The notes under the pieces: model-generated
The model's input: the letters and a program-made list of their open reading frames with translations, nothing else
What the model was told of the DNA's origin: nothing
The model's database searches: none
Made by a program: the position numbers and the translations under genes
Part shown: piece after piece, positions 17,537 to 25,903 of the stretch
Numbering within the stretch: the stretch's first letter is position 1
Layout: each line of letters begins with the position of its first letter
NCBI GenBank assembly: GCA_003148945.1
Contig: QGGY01000007.1
Location: 240,685 to 304,684 of the forward strand
Origin: Murimonas intestini
Lineage (GTDB): Bacteria > Bacillota > Clostridia > Lachnospirales > Lachnospiraceae
Length of the DNA stretch: 64,000 nucleotides
Reading direction: 5' to 3'

Positions 17537-19087
17537 ATGTTCCGATATATTATTGTAGATGATGAATCAGTCATCCGCTCCGGTATCAAAAAAATGCTGG
17601 AGCCTCTGTCCGGCAAGCTCTCCTGCTGCGGGGAGGCTGCCAATGGCCGGGACGCTGTCAGCCTGATAGAGTCTTCCATGCCTGATATAGCCATCATTGA
17701 CATGCAGATGCCCATCATGTCCGGTTCTCAGCTGCTCCCCTACCTCACTGCACATTATCCTGACCTGCAGCTTATCGTCATCAGCGGCTACAAAGATTTT
17801 GACTACATCAAGACTGCCATGTCCGCCAATGCCATTGACTATGTTCTTAAACCCTTTTCCAGAAAACAAATGCAGGAGACAGTGCAAAAGGCGATGGAAC
17901 GTCTAAATAGTGCCGCAACTATAAATATGCAGATCTCCAGCAGCGAAAAAGCAAAGGAACAGGCTTACTATGAATATGATCTCCAGATGCTCCGGAACCT
18001 TGTCCTTGGAAATCCCGTGGACTCAGTGGAAATCACATCTTCCCAGCTGGGATTTCTAAATGCTCAGGAAGGGCTATTCCTGATAACCTTCAACGCCACT
18101 AATCCTCTTGACGGAGCAGCCGTCCAGGCTTATCTGGATGACTCAGGCTTTCACGAGATCGCTCTGTACCTGGCACACCTGAATAACCTGTACCAGGGTT
18201 TTGTCCTCCTGTCAGTCCCCGGCCCCAGTATTCCCAGAAGCCGTGAACTTTGCTGCCAGATCATGCAGGGGCTCTCCGCCCTCTTAAATGATAATAAGGT
18301 CTATGTCCGGTTCGGCATCAGCGGCATGCACAGCTGTCTGGACCAGCTTCCCGCAGCCTACGATGAGACTTGTACCGCACTGAATACCCAGCCTCTCTAT
18401 GACAGCCAGCAATATTATTTTTTCTATACAGGAGAAAAGGATTTCCAGGAGATTGCCTGGGAGAAAAAAGATGAATTTCTGTTCCGCCTTGAATCAGGAA
18501 TGAACGTGCAGGTGAGGGAGCTTTTGTATGACTTAAGCCGCTGCTGTCTTTCCGCACAGTCACTGACACTTGGCGATGTTAAATACTATCTGTACAGCCT
18601 GACTAACCAATGCTGGCCAATTATGAATTATTATTCCAAGCAGTTTAAGCCCTCCATCAGCATGCAGAATATTGTAAAAAGCATATTCAGCCTGGATGAA
18701 CTGATAGAATACTATCAGAACTTCTTTACTAATCTGACCACAGCCTTAAATAATAATAATGTATATGCAGTGGATGATGTAATTGAAAAAGCCAGAATTT
18801 ATATAGAAAGAAATTACCAGAAAAATCTTACCACAGAGCTGATGTCCTGCTATTTTTATCTGAATCCTGATTATTTCAGCCACCTGTTCCGCAAAAGAAC
18901 AGGCCAGAAATTCGTGGATTATGTAAACTCTGTCAGGATAGAAAAATCTAAAGAAATGCTGTCTGCAACGGACCGCAAGATGTACCAGATTGCAAAATCT
19001 GTGGGATATGATAATGTAAAATACTTTTTCAGAGTATTCAAGAAAAAGGAAGGCATGACGCCTGAACAGTACAGGCTGAGATCCTGA
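17537..19087 (+). CDS. YesN-type response regulator with AraC DNA-binding domain
   Basis: A 516-aa regulator. The receiver has VDDE, phosphoacceptor D55 in IAIIDMQMPIMSG, and K in VLKPFSRKQM. A long linker follows, and the C-terminal ~100 residues hold the AraC double helix-turn-helix (MSCYFYLNPDYFSHLFRKRTG and IAKSVGYDNVKYFFRVFKKKEG, quoted in part). Translationally linked to the kinase (no gap; GGAGGGAAAATAA before ATG). Likely binds the 23-bp-spaced repeats at 15728-15762 to activate the importer/GH106 operon. Confidence 0.93.
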   Translation: MFRYIIVDDESVIRSGIKKMLEPLSGKLSCCGEAANGRDAVSLIESSMPDIAIIDMQMPIMSGSQLLPYLTAHYPDLQLIVISGYKDFDYIKTAMSANAIDYVLKPFSRKQMQETVQKAMERLNSAATINMQISSSEKAKEQAYYEYDLQMLRNLVLGNPVDSVEITSSQLGFLNAQEGLFLITFNATNPLDGAAVQAYLDDSGFHEIALYLAHLNNLYQGFVLLSVPGPSIPRSRELCCQIMQGLSALLNDNKVYVRFGISGMHSCLDQLPAAYDETCTALNTQPLYDSQQYYFFYTGEKDFQEIAWEKKDEFLFRLESGMNVQVRELLYDLSRCCLSAQSLTLGDVKYYLYSLTNQCWPIMNYYSKQFKPSISMQNIVKSIFSLDELIEYYQNFFTNLTTALNNNNVYAVDDVIEKARIYIERNYQKNLTTELMSCYFYLNPDYFSHLFRKRTGQKFVDYVNSVRIEKSKEMLSATDRKMYQIAKSVGYDNVKYFFRVFKKKEGMTPEQYRLRS

Positions 19088-19146
19088 CCTGTACTGTTCA
19101 AAATAGTGTGCCATTCCCGCCGCTGTCTCCTTCTGACCGAATCCTC

Positions 19147-19205
19147 CCTTCCGATCAGATCCTGCCTTCTAATCAGATTCAGTCTTCTAATCAGATTCTG
19201 CCTTC
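19147..19205. repeat. 18-bp tandem repeat spanning the MATE stop codon
   Basis: About 3.3 units of an 18-bp repeat (units at 19147, 19165, 19183 and a partial at 19201; type CCTTCTAATCAGATTCAG) cover the 3' end of the MATE gene. Read in its frame each unit encodes a hexapeptide like K-A-E-S-D followed by TAG or Arg, so the stop codon at 19187-19189 sits inside a unit and another in-frame TAG follows in the next. Confidence 0.75.
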
Positions 19206-20596
19206 CGAAGGCTGACAGGACTGGCGGGCTGTATCTGATCAGCTGCGGAGTCCCTGCACCTGGTGAGGTCCTTCACCCATATATACTTTTTGTAGTGTTT
19301 ATAGACTGCCGGAAGCTTGATCATCTCATCCATATTTATAATAAAGTAGACGGCAGCAACAGGCAGGTTCAGCCAGAATGCTGCTGCAAACCCCAGAGGC
19401 ACGGTTATCAGCCACATCACCACTGCATCACATTTAAAACCAAATTTAGAATCACCTCCGGCACAGAAAATACCGGCAATGGTGGTGGAATTCACTGATT
19501 TCCCAACCATATAAAAAGCACACATGGCCAGCATCCATCCCAGATAATCCTCCGCCTGTGTACTGAGGCTGGCAGCTCTCATAATTGCCGGACTCAGGGC
19601 CAGAAGCAGAAGCCCTGATAAAAGTCCGCTGATAATAGACATTTCGCATAGCCGTCTGCCATATTCTCTGGCTTTCTCCAATTCTCCGCGCCCCAGTTCA
19701 TTTCCTACAATGATTCCGCCTCCGCTGCCCAGTCCCATACAGAAACAGGCAATCAGATTTTTAACCACGTTGGCAACAGAATTAGCTGCCACCGCATCCG
19801 TTCCCAGATGCCCCATGATCACAGAATACATGGTAAAACCACACCCCCACACAAGCTCATTTCCCAAGACAGGCATAGTATATCTCCACAAATCCTTACT
19901 CAATAATCTATCCTTGTGCAGTAGATATGAAATCCTTATCTTGATGTATCCTTTTTTCATGGATTCAGCCAGCACCCATAAAAGCTCAACACACCTGGAA
20001 ATCACTGTTGCGATGGCCGCTCCCGCTATTCCCATTTCAGGGGCACCCAGCAGCCCAAATATAAATACTGCATTCAGAACAATATTCAGTATTACTGCAC
20101 TGGAACTTATCACAGTGCTTTTTGCCGCATGTCCGCTATTTTTCATTATACAGAGATATATCTGTGAGACCCCCGTAAGCAGATAAGAAGCCCCCACGAT
20201 CCTTAAGTAGAGCACGCCTTTCTCGATCAGGTCCTGTTCCGGCGTAAAGATCCTCATCAGATATCCCGGAATCAGCAGCGTGCCTGCAAAAAATACGATT
20301 GCGACCGCTGCAGATACACGCAATACGATCCCCAGGATCTTTTCAACAGAATCTGTATCCCCCTTCCCCCAGTATTGTGCTGCAAACATACTGGTTCCAA
20401 TAGTAAGTGCGGCCAGAAAAAGGTTAAATACAAATTGGATCTGCCCTGCCAGTGATACGGCCGAAAGTGCATTCTGACTCACCGCCCCCAGCATAACCGC
20501 GTCAGAAGCACTGACCGCCGCCAGCATAAACTGCTGAAATGCAATAGGGATTACGAGGGTCATTAATTTTTTGTAGAAATCTTTCTTATAATTCAT
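19187..20596 (-). CDS. MATE-family multidrug/metabolite efflux transporter
   Basis: A 469-aa integral membrane protein with about twelve hydrophobic segments in two homologous halves, typical MATE length. Recognisable parts: MTLVIPIAFQQFMLAAVSASDAVMLG at the N-terminus (in pieces: PIAFQQ, SASDAVMLG), MFAAQYWGKGD, and the second-half equivalent GGIIVGNELGRGELEKAREYGRRL. ACAGGAGCATAAAAAC precedes the ATG. It exports small compounds using a cation gradient; substrate not inferable. Monocistronic by appearance, convergent with YesN and facing the structured non-coding element on its 5' side. Confidence 0.93.
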   Translation of the reverse strand: MNYKKDFYKKLMTLVIPIAFQQFMLAAVSASDAVMLGAVSQNALSAVSLAGQIQFVFNLFLAALTIGTSMFAAQYWGKGDTDSVEKILGIVLRVSAAVAIVFFAGTLLIPGYLMRIFTPEQDLIEKGVLYLRIVGASYLLTGVSQIYLCIMKNSGHAAKSTVISSSAVILNIVLNAVFIFGLLGAPEMGIAGAAIATVISRCVELLWVLAESMKKGYIKIRISYLLHKDRLLSKDLWRYTMPVLGNELVWGCGFTMYSVIMGHLGTDAVAANSVANVVKNLIACFCMGLGSGGGIIVGNELGRGELEKAREYGRRLCEMSIISGLLSGLLLLALSPAIMRAASLSTQAEDYLGWMLAMCAFYMVGKSVNSTTIAGIFCAGGDSKFGFKCDAVVMWLITVPLGFAAAFWLNLPVAAVYFIINMDEMIKLPAVYKHYKKYIWVKDLTRCRDSAADQIQPASPVSLRKAESD

Positions 20597-20640
20597 GTTT
20601 TTATGCTCCTGTTCGAAAATTGCTGTTTAAGATAGTAACA

Positions 20641-20951
20641 AGACGCTTTGTGTTGATGGATAGTGAGCTGTCAGGCAGGGCAGGGAAGGGGGTCAGGGTT
20701 CTGTCCGAACCGCTGCGTCCTGAAACTCTAAGGCTGCGTGAAACGCTAGAACCGCAAAAAGCGGCCGGAAACTCGGTGCGTTTGCCGATGCAACCGCCCC
20801 TCAGACAGCTCCGGCCTCGAGCGCAAGCGCTCGTTTTTGCTAATCGCGTTCCCCGCAGCCTAAGAGTTTCATGTCCTCACTATAGTCCGCCACCCTGACC
20901 CCCTTCCCTGCCCTGCCTGACAGCTTCAAGTTTTTCGGCACAAAGCTGGCT
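20641..20951. repeat. Structured repeat element, copy 1 (inverted partner at 21220-21540)
   Basis: A ~311-bp non-coding element that folds back on itself. A perfect 34-bp outer stem pairs 20666-20699 with 20892-20925. Inside, GAAACTCTAAGGCTGCG (20722-20738) pairs with CGCAGCCTAAGAGTTTC (one mismatch, ending 20870), and the core carries the hairpin GAGCGCAAGCGCTC. A second copy occurs in inverted orientation ~270 bp away with near-identical core but different, internally complementary outer arms. No credible protein is encoded: the open frame across it follows the palindrome. Could be a structured RNA or a MITE-like mobile element; the strand is not determined. Confidence 0.8.
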
Positions 20952-21219
20952 GTTATAAACAGGCTGTAGTGGATGTGAAAAACTACTATGTATAGAAAAA
21001 AACTTTATTAAAATTTTTCCTATAAGATCCCCGCTTTTAAAATCCGATATTCTCAAAATACGATTCAATATACCTACAAATTTAGTACCTGATTCAATAT
21101 AAATATAAAGAAATCAAATATCATATATAATATTTTGATCCCAGATAATAATCGTTTCCAACATATTTACTGAAATCCAATAACGTAGTGGTCCCACCCA
21201 TCCCCAGCCTCATTGCAGG
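20952..21219. other. AT-rich spacer between the inverted elements
   Basis: Low-GC, non-coding sequence with no open frame of note. It holds two direct copies of GATTCAATATA about 30 bp apart and several TATAAT-like strings that could be promoters in either direction, but nothing I can assign. Its base composition differs sharply from the GC-rich elements on each side. Confidence 0.5.
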
Positions 21220-21540
21220 AGCCAGCTTTGCACCGATAAACTTGGCATCAGCGGGAGGGGCAGGTGTGGGGAGAGGTTTGTGGTGAAGGACTGTAGCGAG
21301 GAAGATGAAACTCTTAGGCTCTGGTATCTGCGGTCAGCGAAAGTGAGCGCTTGCGCTCAAGGCCGGAGCTGTCTGAGGGGCGTTTGCATCAGGCAAACGG
21401 ACCGAGTTTCCGGCCGACTTTCGCGGTTCAAGCAGATTCCGGAGCCTTAGAGTTTCACTCCGCAGCGGTTTGGACTGAACCGCGAACCTCTCCCCACACC
21501 TGCCCCTCCAGCTGATTCACATCATAAAATGCAAAGCGTC
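21220..21540. repeat. Structured repeat element, copy 2 (inverted relative to copy 1)
   Basis: The reverse complement of this ~321-bp segment aligns with copy 1 along its whole length, including the edge motifs (AGCCAGCTTTG at the inner edge and GACGCTTTG-like at the outer edge). Shared core blocks include CGGCCGGAAACTCGGT, CCCCTCAGACAGCTCCGGCC and GAGCGCAAGCGCTC. The outer stem (21250-21278 with 21485-21513, 28 of 29 paired) has a different sequence from that of copy 1 yet is complementary to itself, and the first base pair after the shared GGCT of the inner stem is flipped (G-C in copy 1, C-G here). These are compensatory changes, pointing to selection on structure. Confidence 0.8.
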
Positions 21541-21633
21541 CTCCTCTCCTCCCCTAAACACTATAATAATATTCCATCCCCCCTCCCTCAACAATCAACA
21601 TATTACATAATCCTATAACAATCTTCTATTCTA

Positions 21634-21642
21634 TGTTATAAT
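21634..21642 (+). promoter_or_regulatory. Extended -10 promoter before the AraC/TCS cluster
   Basis: TGTTATAAT, a perfect extended -10, lies 54 bp before the AraC start and is the best promoter candidate for the 21697-24765 operon. No good -35 is visible, consistent with an extended -10 or activator-dependent promoter. Confidence 0.5.
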
Positions 21643-21696
21643 AGTTCCATAGTAAGCCGGACATCCTTCGGCAGAAAGGTTATGACGTAGCAGAAT

Positions 21697-22644
21697 ATGA
21701 ATATTACTATTGATTTAAAAGATGACCGCTCAGAGAGGGTACATTATGATACTCCGCACTTTCCTGTGTATGCCCGTAAAGGGTACCTCTCCTACTATCC
21801 CAATTATGCCGCAGCTAGCCATTGGCATGATGATGTGGAACTTATTGCAGTACTGTCCGGGCATATGAATTATAATGTAAATGGAAATATAGTAACTTTG
21901 AAGGAGGGCAGCGGCATTTTTGTGAATTCCCGTCAGCTGCATTATGGATATTCTAAAGATTTCTCCGAGTGTGAATTTATCTGTGTCCTGCTTCATCCTG
22001 TCCTGCTCTGTACTACAAGGGAGATGGAAGAAAATTATGTTTCTCCTGTATTGTCAAATGCAGACTTTGCTTACAGGTTCTTATCCTCTGATACCTGCTG
22101 GGAAAATGAGATACTTGCCTCTGTACGGCAGATATATTATGATAAATCAGAACCGGCATCTATGCTCCGGATACAGAGCCTTTTCTTTCATATATGGGCG
22201 ATACTATATGAGCATATGCCTCCGGCGGTAAAACAGGCGCCCAAGCCCAGCCAGAGGCTGACATCCCTCAGGGATATGATGGGTTTTATACAAAACCGGT
22301 ACCGTGAAAAAATATCCCTGGATGAAATAGCCTCTGCCGGAAACGTGTGCAAGAGCAGCTGTTGTTCTATCTTCCAGAGTTATCTGCACAAGACGCCTAA
22401 CGGGTATCTGACAGACTACAGGCTGGACAAAAGCCTGGAACTGCTGCGGGAGACTGATATGAGCATCGCGGAAATAGGCTGCGACACAGGATTCTGCAGC
22501 CCCAGCTACTATACAGAAACCTTCCGCAGACACTTTGGGTACAGCCCCGCCATATACAGGAAAAACTTTGCACAAAAAGTCACGCCTCTTGCATGTAACT
22601 GTGAAGATGCCAAACAGTTACCATCACGAAAGGAATATATCTGA
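21697..22644 (+). CDS. AraC-family regulator with cupin sensor domain
   Basis: A 315-aa one-component regulator. The N-terminal cupin region contains the metal/ligand-pocket pattern HWHDDVELIAVLSG and GSGIFVNSRQLHYG. The C-terminal double helix-turn-helix is near residues 195-295 (ISLDEIASAGNVCKSSCCSIFQSYL and IAEIGCDTGFCSPSYYTETFRRHFG, quoted in part). The ribosome binding site is weak and distant (AGAAAGG ~16 nt upstream). The last ~18 residues (CNCEDAKQLPS...) are encoded by a REP-like palindrome also found at 24868-24900, so the natural C-terminus has been replaced or extended. Its TGA overlaps the next ATG, making an operon with the two-component genes. Confidence 0.9.
   Translation: MNITIDLKDDRSERVHYDTPHFPVYARKGYLSYYPNYAAASHWHDDVELIAVLSGHMNYNVNGNIVTLKEGSGIFVNSRQLHYGYSKDFSECEFICVLLHPVLLCTTREMEENYVSPVLSNADFAYRFLSSDTCWENEILASVRQIYYDKSEPASMLRIQSLFFHIWAILYEHMPPAVKQAPKPSQRLTSLRDMMGFIQNRYREKISLDEIASAGNVCKSSCCSIFQSYLHKTPNGYLTDYRLDKSLELLRETDMSIAEIGCDTGFCSPSYYTETFRRHFGYSPAIYRKNFAQKVTPLACNCEDAKQLPSRKEYI
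22595..22621. repeat. REP-like palindrome inside the AraC 3' end
   Basis: GTAACTGT and ACAGTTAC flank an 11-nt loop. The surrounding GCATGTAACTGTGAAG is repeated at 24868-24883 in the intergenic palindrome cluster, which shows a mobile or dispersed repeat contributes coding sequence here. Confidence 0.7.
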
Positions 22645-23360
22645 TGAATAAATATAAAATAATGGTTGTGGATGACGAGCAGGATATTTTAGACTTGCTT
22701 GAAAAAGCATTAACAATTGAAGGCTTTCACAACATAATCAAAGTTACAACAGGGTTAAACGCTGTAGATTTTTGCAAAAAAGAACAGCCGGACATTATTA
22801 TTTTAGATGTCATGCTGCCGGATCTGGACGGTTATGAGGTCTGCAGACAGATCAGGCAGTTTTCTCATTGCCCTATTTTGTTTCTCTCTTCAAAGAATGA
22901 TGAAGTTGATAAAATACTTGGCCTGGCTGTCGGGGGCGATGACTATGTAACAAAGCCTTTCAGCCCAAAAGAAATAGCTTACCGTGTAAAAGCGCAGCTG
23001 CGCCGGGCTGAGTATAAACAGAGCCCGGTACAGGCCCAATTGATTAAAATTGGGGCAATCACCATTGACCCGGACGGCTGCCGCATTATGAAAGACAACA
23101 GGGAAATAGGATTAACTGCACGTGAGTTTGAAATTTTACATTATTTAGCCCAGAATACCGGGCGTGTTATCAGCAGGGAACGTCTGTATGAAACAGTTTG
23201 GGGGGAGGACAGCTTTGGCTGTGACAACACGATCATGGTGCATATCCGGCATTTGAGGGAGAAGCTGGAGAGTGATCCGGCAGCTCCTGAATATATCATT
23301 ACAATGAAAGGATTAGGCTATAAGTTGGTGAATCCCTATGAAAAACAGACTAAAATATAG
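22644..23360 (+). CDS. OmpR/VanR-type response regulator
   Basis: A 238-aa regulator. Receiver: VVDDEQD, phosphoacceptor D55 in IIILDVMLPDLDGYEV, K in YVTKPFSPKEI. Winged helix: LTAREFEILHYLAQNTGRVISRERLYETVWG (in parts) and ITMKGLGYKLV. It resembles VanR/RegX-like regulators. Start overlaps the AraC stop by 1 nt and its 3' end overlaps the kinase start by 23 nt, so the three are co-expressed. Likely regulates the ABC exporter at 25015-27133. Confidence 0.93.
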   Translation: MNKYKIMVVDDEQDILDLLEKALTIEGFHNIIKVTTGLNAVDFCKKEQPDIIILDVMLPDLDGYEVCRQIRQFSHCPILFLSSKNDEVDKILGLAVGGDDYVTKPFSPKEIAYRVKAQLRRAEYKQSPVQAQLIKIGAITIDPDGCRIMKDNREIGLTAREFEILHYLAQNTGRVISRERLYETVWGEDSFGCDNTIMVHIRHLREKLESDPAAPEYIITMKGLGYKLVNPYEKQTKI

Positions 23361-24765
23361 TCCCTTATTGCGTATCATCGCTTTTCTGTCCGCCTTATTC
23401 CTCATAATCGTAGCTTTGGCAATCGGTATGTTTTACTATGCCTTTTCCATTCCGGAGCCGGAGGGACTAAGCCTTGCTTCATGGCCAAATACATTTACCA
23501 ACAATTTTTCTATATGGATAGAGTATGAAGATGAAACCGTCAGTGTAAAGGAGATCGGACTTGACAGATTAGATGAATATGGATTATGGGTACAGATTAT
23601 TGATGAAGCAGGACAGGAGGTATTTTCCCACAATAAGCCAGAAAACTATCCGGCAGAATACAGTATTTCGGAACTTGTAACTCTTGCTGCAGGCAAATCT
23701 GAAGATGGAAATACTCTTTTTATCAGCAGCTTTGAAGATTCCGATAAAACTTTGAATTATATAGTAGGCTTTCCATATGCCGTAGGAAAATATACGTTAT
23801 ACTATAATGGCGAAAACGTAGCCCGGCTGTCGCCAATGGTGAGAAATATAATATTGATCGCTGCCTGTATGCTTGTTATTTGTGCATTTGTATATGCCTT
23901 TTGGCTCTCACGGAAATTATCAGCCATCATGGACAGTATTAGAAAGATATCCCTTCACTGCTATAAGCCTGCAAAGGAAACAGGTATATTCGGCGAGGTT
24001 TACGGCGCCTTGAATCAGATGGACATGGAAATAAGGCGCAGCAGCGAAATCCAGGAAGAGACAGACCGCACCCGAAAAGAGTGGATTGCAAATATTACTC
24101 ACGATTTAAAAACACCCCTTTCCCCCATAAAAGGATATGCTGAATTTCTTACGGACGGCAGCAGCCCTGACCGAAAGACGGTTCGTGACTATGGGAAAAT
24201 CATCTTAAAAAACGTAACCTATATTGAAAATCTGATAAATGACCTGAAGCTGACATATCAGCTTGAGGCCGGTGTTATCCCATATACCCCGCAAAAAATC
24301 AGGACCATACGTTTCTTAAAAGAATTAGTGATCGATATTGCAAATGATCCTGGTTTTTCGGAACGTGTGATAGAGTTTGAAAGCAGTATGCCGGAAATGA
24401 CAGCAGAGTTTGACCCTGATCTGATCTGCCGCGCTGTTCAAAACATTATTATCAATGCCCTTGTGCATAATGGCCCTGATACAAAAGTAAAAATATCCGT
24501 CAGTAAAGTATCTGAAAACAGATTTCATATTTCCATCCGTGATAATGGGAAAGGCATGAGTCAAGCGGAGCTGTCAGGCTTATGGCGCCGTTATTACAGA
24601 GGTACAGATACTCAAAAAAAGCCGGAGGGCAGCGGCCTTGGCCTTGCAATTGCAAAGCAGATTATAATACTTCACGGCGGCGATATTACAGTCAGCAGCG
24701 AACCCGGCAGGGGTACGGAGTTTTTAATCATACTCCCGCTGAAAAATGAGAATGCTGATAACTAA
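23338..24765 (+). CDS. Sensor histidine kinase (VanS-like architecture)
   Basis: A 475-aa membrane kinase with helices near residues 11-33 and 165-187, an extracytoplasmic domain of ~130 residues, H255 in NITHDLKTPLSPIKGYAEFL, the N box NIIINALVHNG, and DNGKGM plus GSGLGLAIAKQII. The Pro after TPLS (rather than TPLT) is common in this subgroup. Partner of the response regulator that overlaps it. Ligand unknown; the downstream ABC exporter suggests antimicrobial peptide or membrane stress sensing. Confidence 0.92.
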   Translation: MKNRLKYSPLLRIIAFLSALFLIIVALAIGMFYYAFSIPEPEGLSLASWPNTFTNNFSIWIEYEDETVSVKEIGLDRLDEYGLWVQIIDEAGQEVFSHNKPENYPAEYSISELVTLAAGKSEDGNTLFISSFEDSDKTLNYIVGFPYAVGKYTLYYNGENVARLSPMVRNIILIAACMLVICAFVYAFWLSRKLSAIMDSIRKISLHCYKPAKETGIFGEVYGALNQMDMEIRRSSEIQEETDRTRKEWIANITHDLKTPLSPIKGYAEFLTDGSSPDRKTVRDYGKIILKNVTYIENLINDLKLTYQLEAGVIPYTPQKIRTIRFLKELVIDIANDPGFSERVIEFESSMPEMTAEFDPDLICRAVQNIIINALVHNGPDTKVKISVSKVSENRFHISIRDNGKGMSQAELSGLWRRYYRGTDTQKKPEGSGLGLAIAKQIIILHGGDITVSSEPGRGTEFLIILPLKNENADN

Positions 24766-24780
24766 GGCAACTATTCAGCA

Positions 24781-24900
24781 GGTCTGTGCATTTACTGCAC
24801 AGACCGTAAGAAAATGATTCAAGGGTGCAAAAATCCCATCGCCGGAGGCGATTTTAAATGGATTTTTGCATGTAACTGTGAAGGTACTGAACAGTTACTA
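24781..24900. repeat. Cluster of intergenic palindromes (REP-like)
   Basis: Three successive hairpins fill this gap: GGTCTGTGCA/TGCACAGACC (24781-24805, 10 bp, perfect); TGCAAAAATCC/GGATTTTTGCA (24826-24836, 24860-24870) enclosing ATCGCC-GGA-GGCGAT; and GTAACTGT/ACAGTTAC (24872-24898). The last matches the palindrome in the AraC 3' end. No gene is encoded. They could act as a transcription block or mRNA 3' protector after the kinase. Confidence 0.75.
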
Positions 24901-24943
24901 ATTAAGGTTAAATTAAGACAGGAAAAAACCACACATAAGACAG

Positions 24944-24982
24944 GCAGTCTATTCTATAAAGCATAGGCTGCTTTCTTTTTTA
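24944..24982 (+). terminator. Terminator-like hairpin upstream of the ABC exporter
   Basis: GCAGTCTAT (24944-24952) pairs with ATAGGCTGC (24963-24971, one G-U) and is followed by TTTCTTTTTT. It lies 33 nt before the ATP-binding gene. It either ends the regulatory operon or acts as an attenuator in the exporter leader. Confidence 0.65.
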
Positions 24983-25014
24983 TGCGCCTATAATTAAATA
25001 TAGGGAGGTCCGCA

Positions 25015-25899
25015 ATGAAATTACAATTACAGCATTTGAGTAAACGCTATGGTACAAAATACGCTGTCAATGATGTGAGCACTGTTTTAAAACCAGGCAT
25101 ATATGGTTTGCTCGGCGCAAATGGTGCTGGGAAAACAACTTTAATGAGAATGATATGCGGCGTACTAAGGCCTGCTTCCGGCAATATATATTTAAATGGG
25201 AAAACCATTGAAGATCTTGGGCAGCGCTATTACTCTCATTTGGGCTATATGCCGCAGGATCTGGGATTTTATCCTGACTTTACCGCCCGTGAATTTATGC
25301 TCTATATGGCGGCAGTAAAAGGACTTGACAAAAAAGAAGCCAAAACACGCACTGAGAAATTATTAGAAATGGTTAATTTAAGTGATGTGGCAAATAAAAA
25401 GATCAGGTCCTACTCCGGCGGAATGAAGCAGCGGTTAGGAATAGCACAGGCTGAATTGAACGATCCGTCCATTCTTGTATTGGACGAACCCACGGCCGGG
25501 CTTGACCCGAAAGAACGCGTGCGCTTCCGTAATCTGATATCTGACTTTGCAAAGGAAAAAATCGTCATTTTATCCACCCACATTGTTTCTGATGTTTCCT
25601 ATATTGCAGATACGATCTTAATGATGAAGGATGGCAGATTTTTACTGCAGGAACCTATGGCTACCGTTACTGACTGCATTGACGGCAAGGTATGGGAGAT
25701 TGTGGCGGACAGCCGTGAAGCCGCAGAATATAGCAGGCGTTTTTCCGTAGTCAATCTCCACCACGAAAACAATATGGTGCGTCTGCGCATTATCCATGAA
25801 ACATCCCCGGCTGCGGGTGCATTTACCGTTCCGCCGAGTTTAGAGGATCTATTCTTGTACTATTTTGGGGAAGAAGCTCAGAATGAAAGGAGTGAGTAG
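25015..25899 (+). CDS. ABC exporter ATP-binding protein
   Basis: A 294-aa ATPase. Walker A GANGAGKTTLMRM (near residue 33), Q loop MPQDLGF, signature YSGGMKQRLGIAQA, Walker B ILVLDEPTAGLDP and switch ILSTHIVSD are all present. The C-terminal ~80 residues form the extra domain seen in drug/bacitracin and gliding-type exporters. TAGGGAGG is 7 nt before the ATG. It powers the permease encoded immediately downstream and follows a two-component system, a familiar antimicrobial-resistance layout; the cargo itself is not known. Confidence 0.94.
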   Translation: MKLQLQHLSKRYGTKYAVNDVSTVLKPGIYGLLGANGAGKTTLMRMICGVLRPASGNIYLNGKTIEDLGQRYYSHLGYMPQDLGFYPDFTAREFMLYMAAVKGLDKKEAKTRTEKLLEMVNLSDVANKKIRSYSGGMKQRLGIAQAELNDPSILVLDEPTAGLDPKERVRFRNLISDFAKEKIVILSTHIVSDVSYIADTILMMKDGRFLLQEPMATVTDCIDGKVWEIVADSREAAEYSRRFSVVNLHHENNMVRLRIIHETSPAAGAFTVPPSLEDLFLYYFGEEAQNERSE

Positions 25900-25903
25900 T
25901 AAA

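Noticed and set aside
20620..20898. 92-codon plus-strand frame across structured copy 1
   Set aside because: It simply follows the palindromic element, is Arg/Pro/Leu biased and has no ribosome binding site.
20641..21540. CRISPR array
   Set aside because: There are only two inverted long copies, no short direct repeats with regular spacers, and no cas genes in the window.
20641..21540. Insertion sequence with terminal inverted repeats
   Set aside because: The 268-bp interior has no transposase frame and no target duplication is visible; a non-autonomous element remains possible and is described as a finding.
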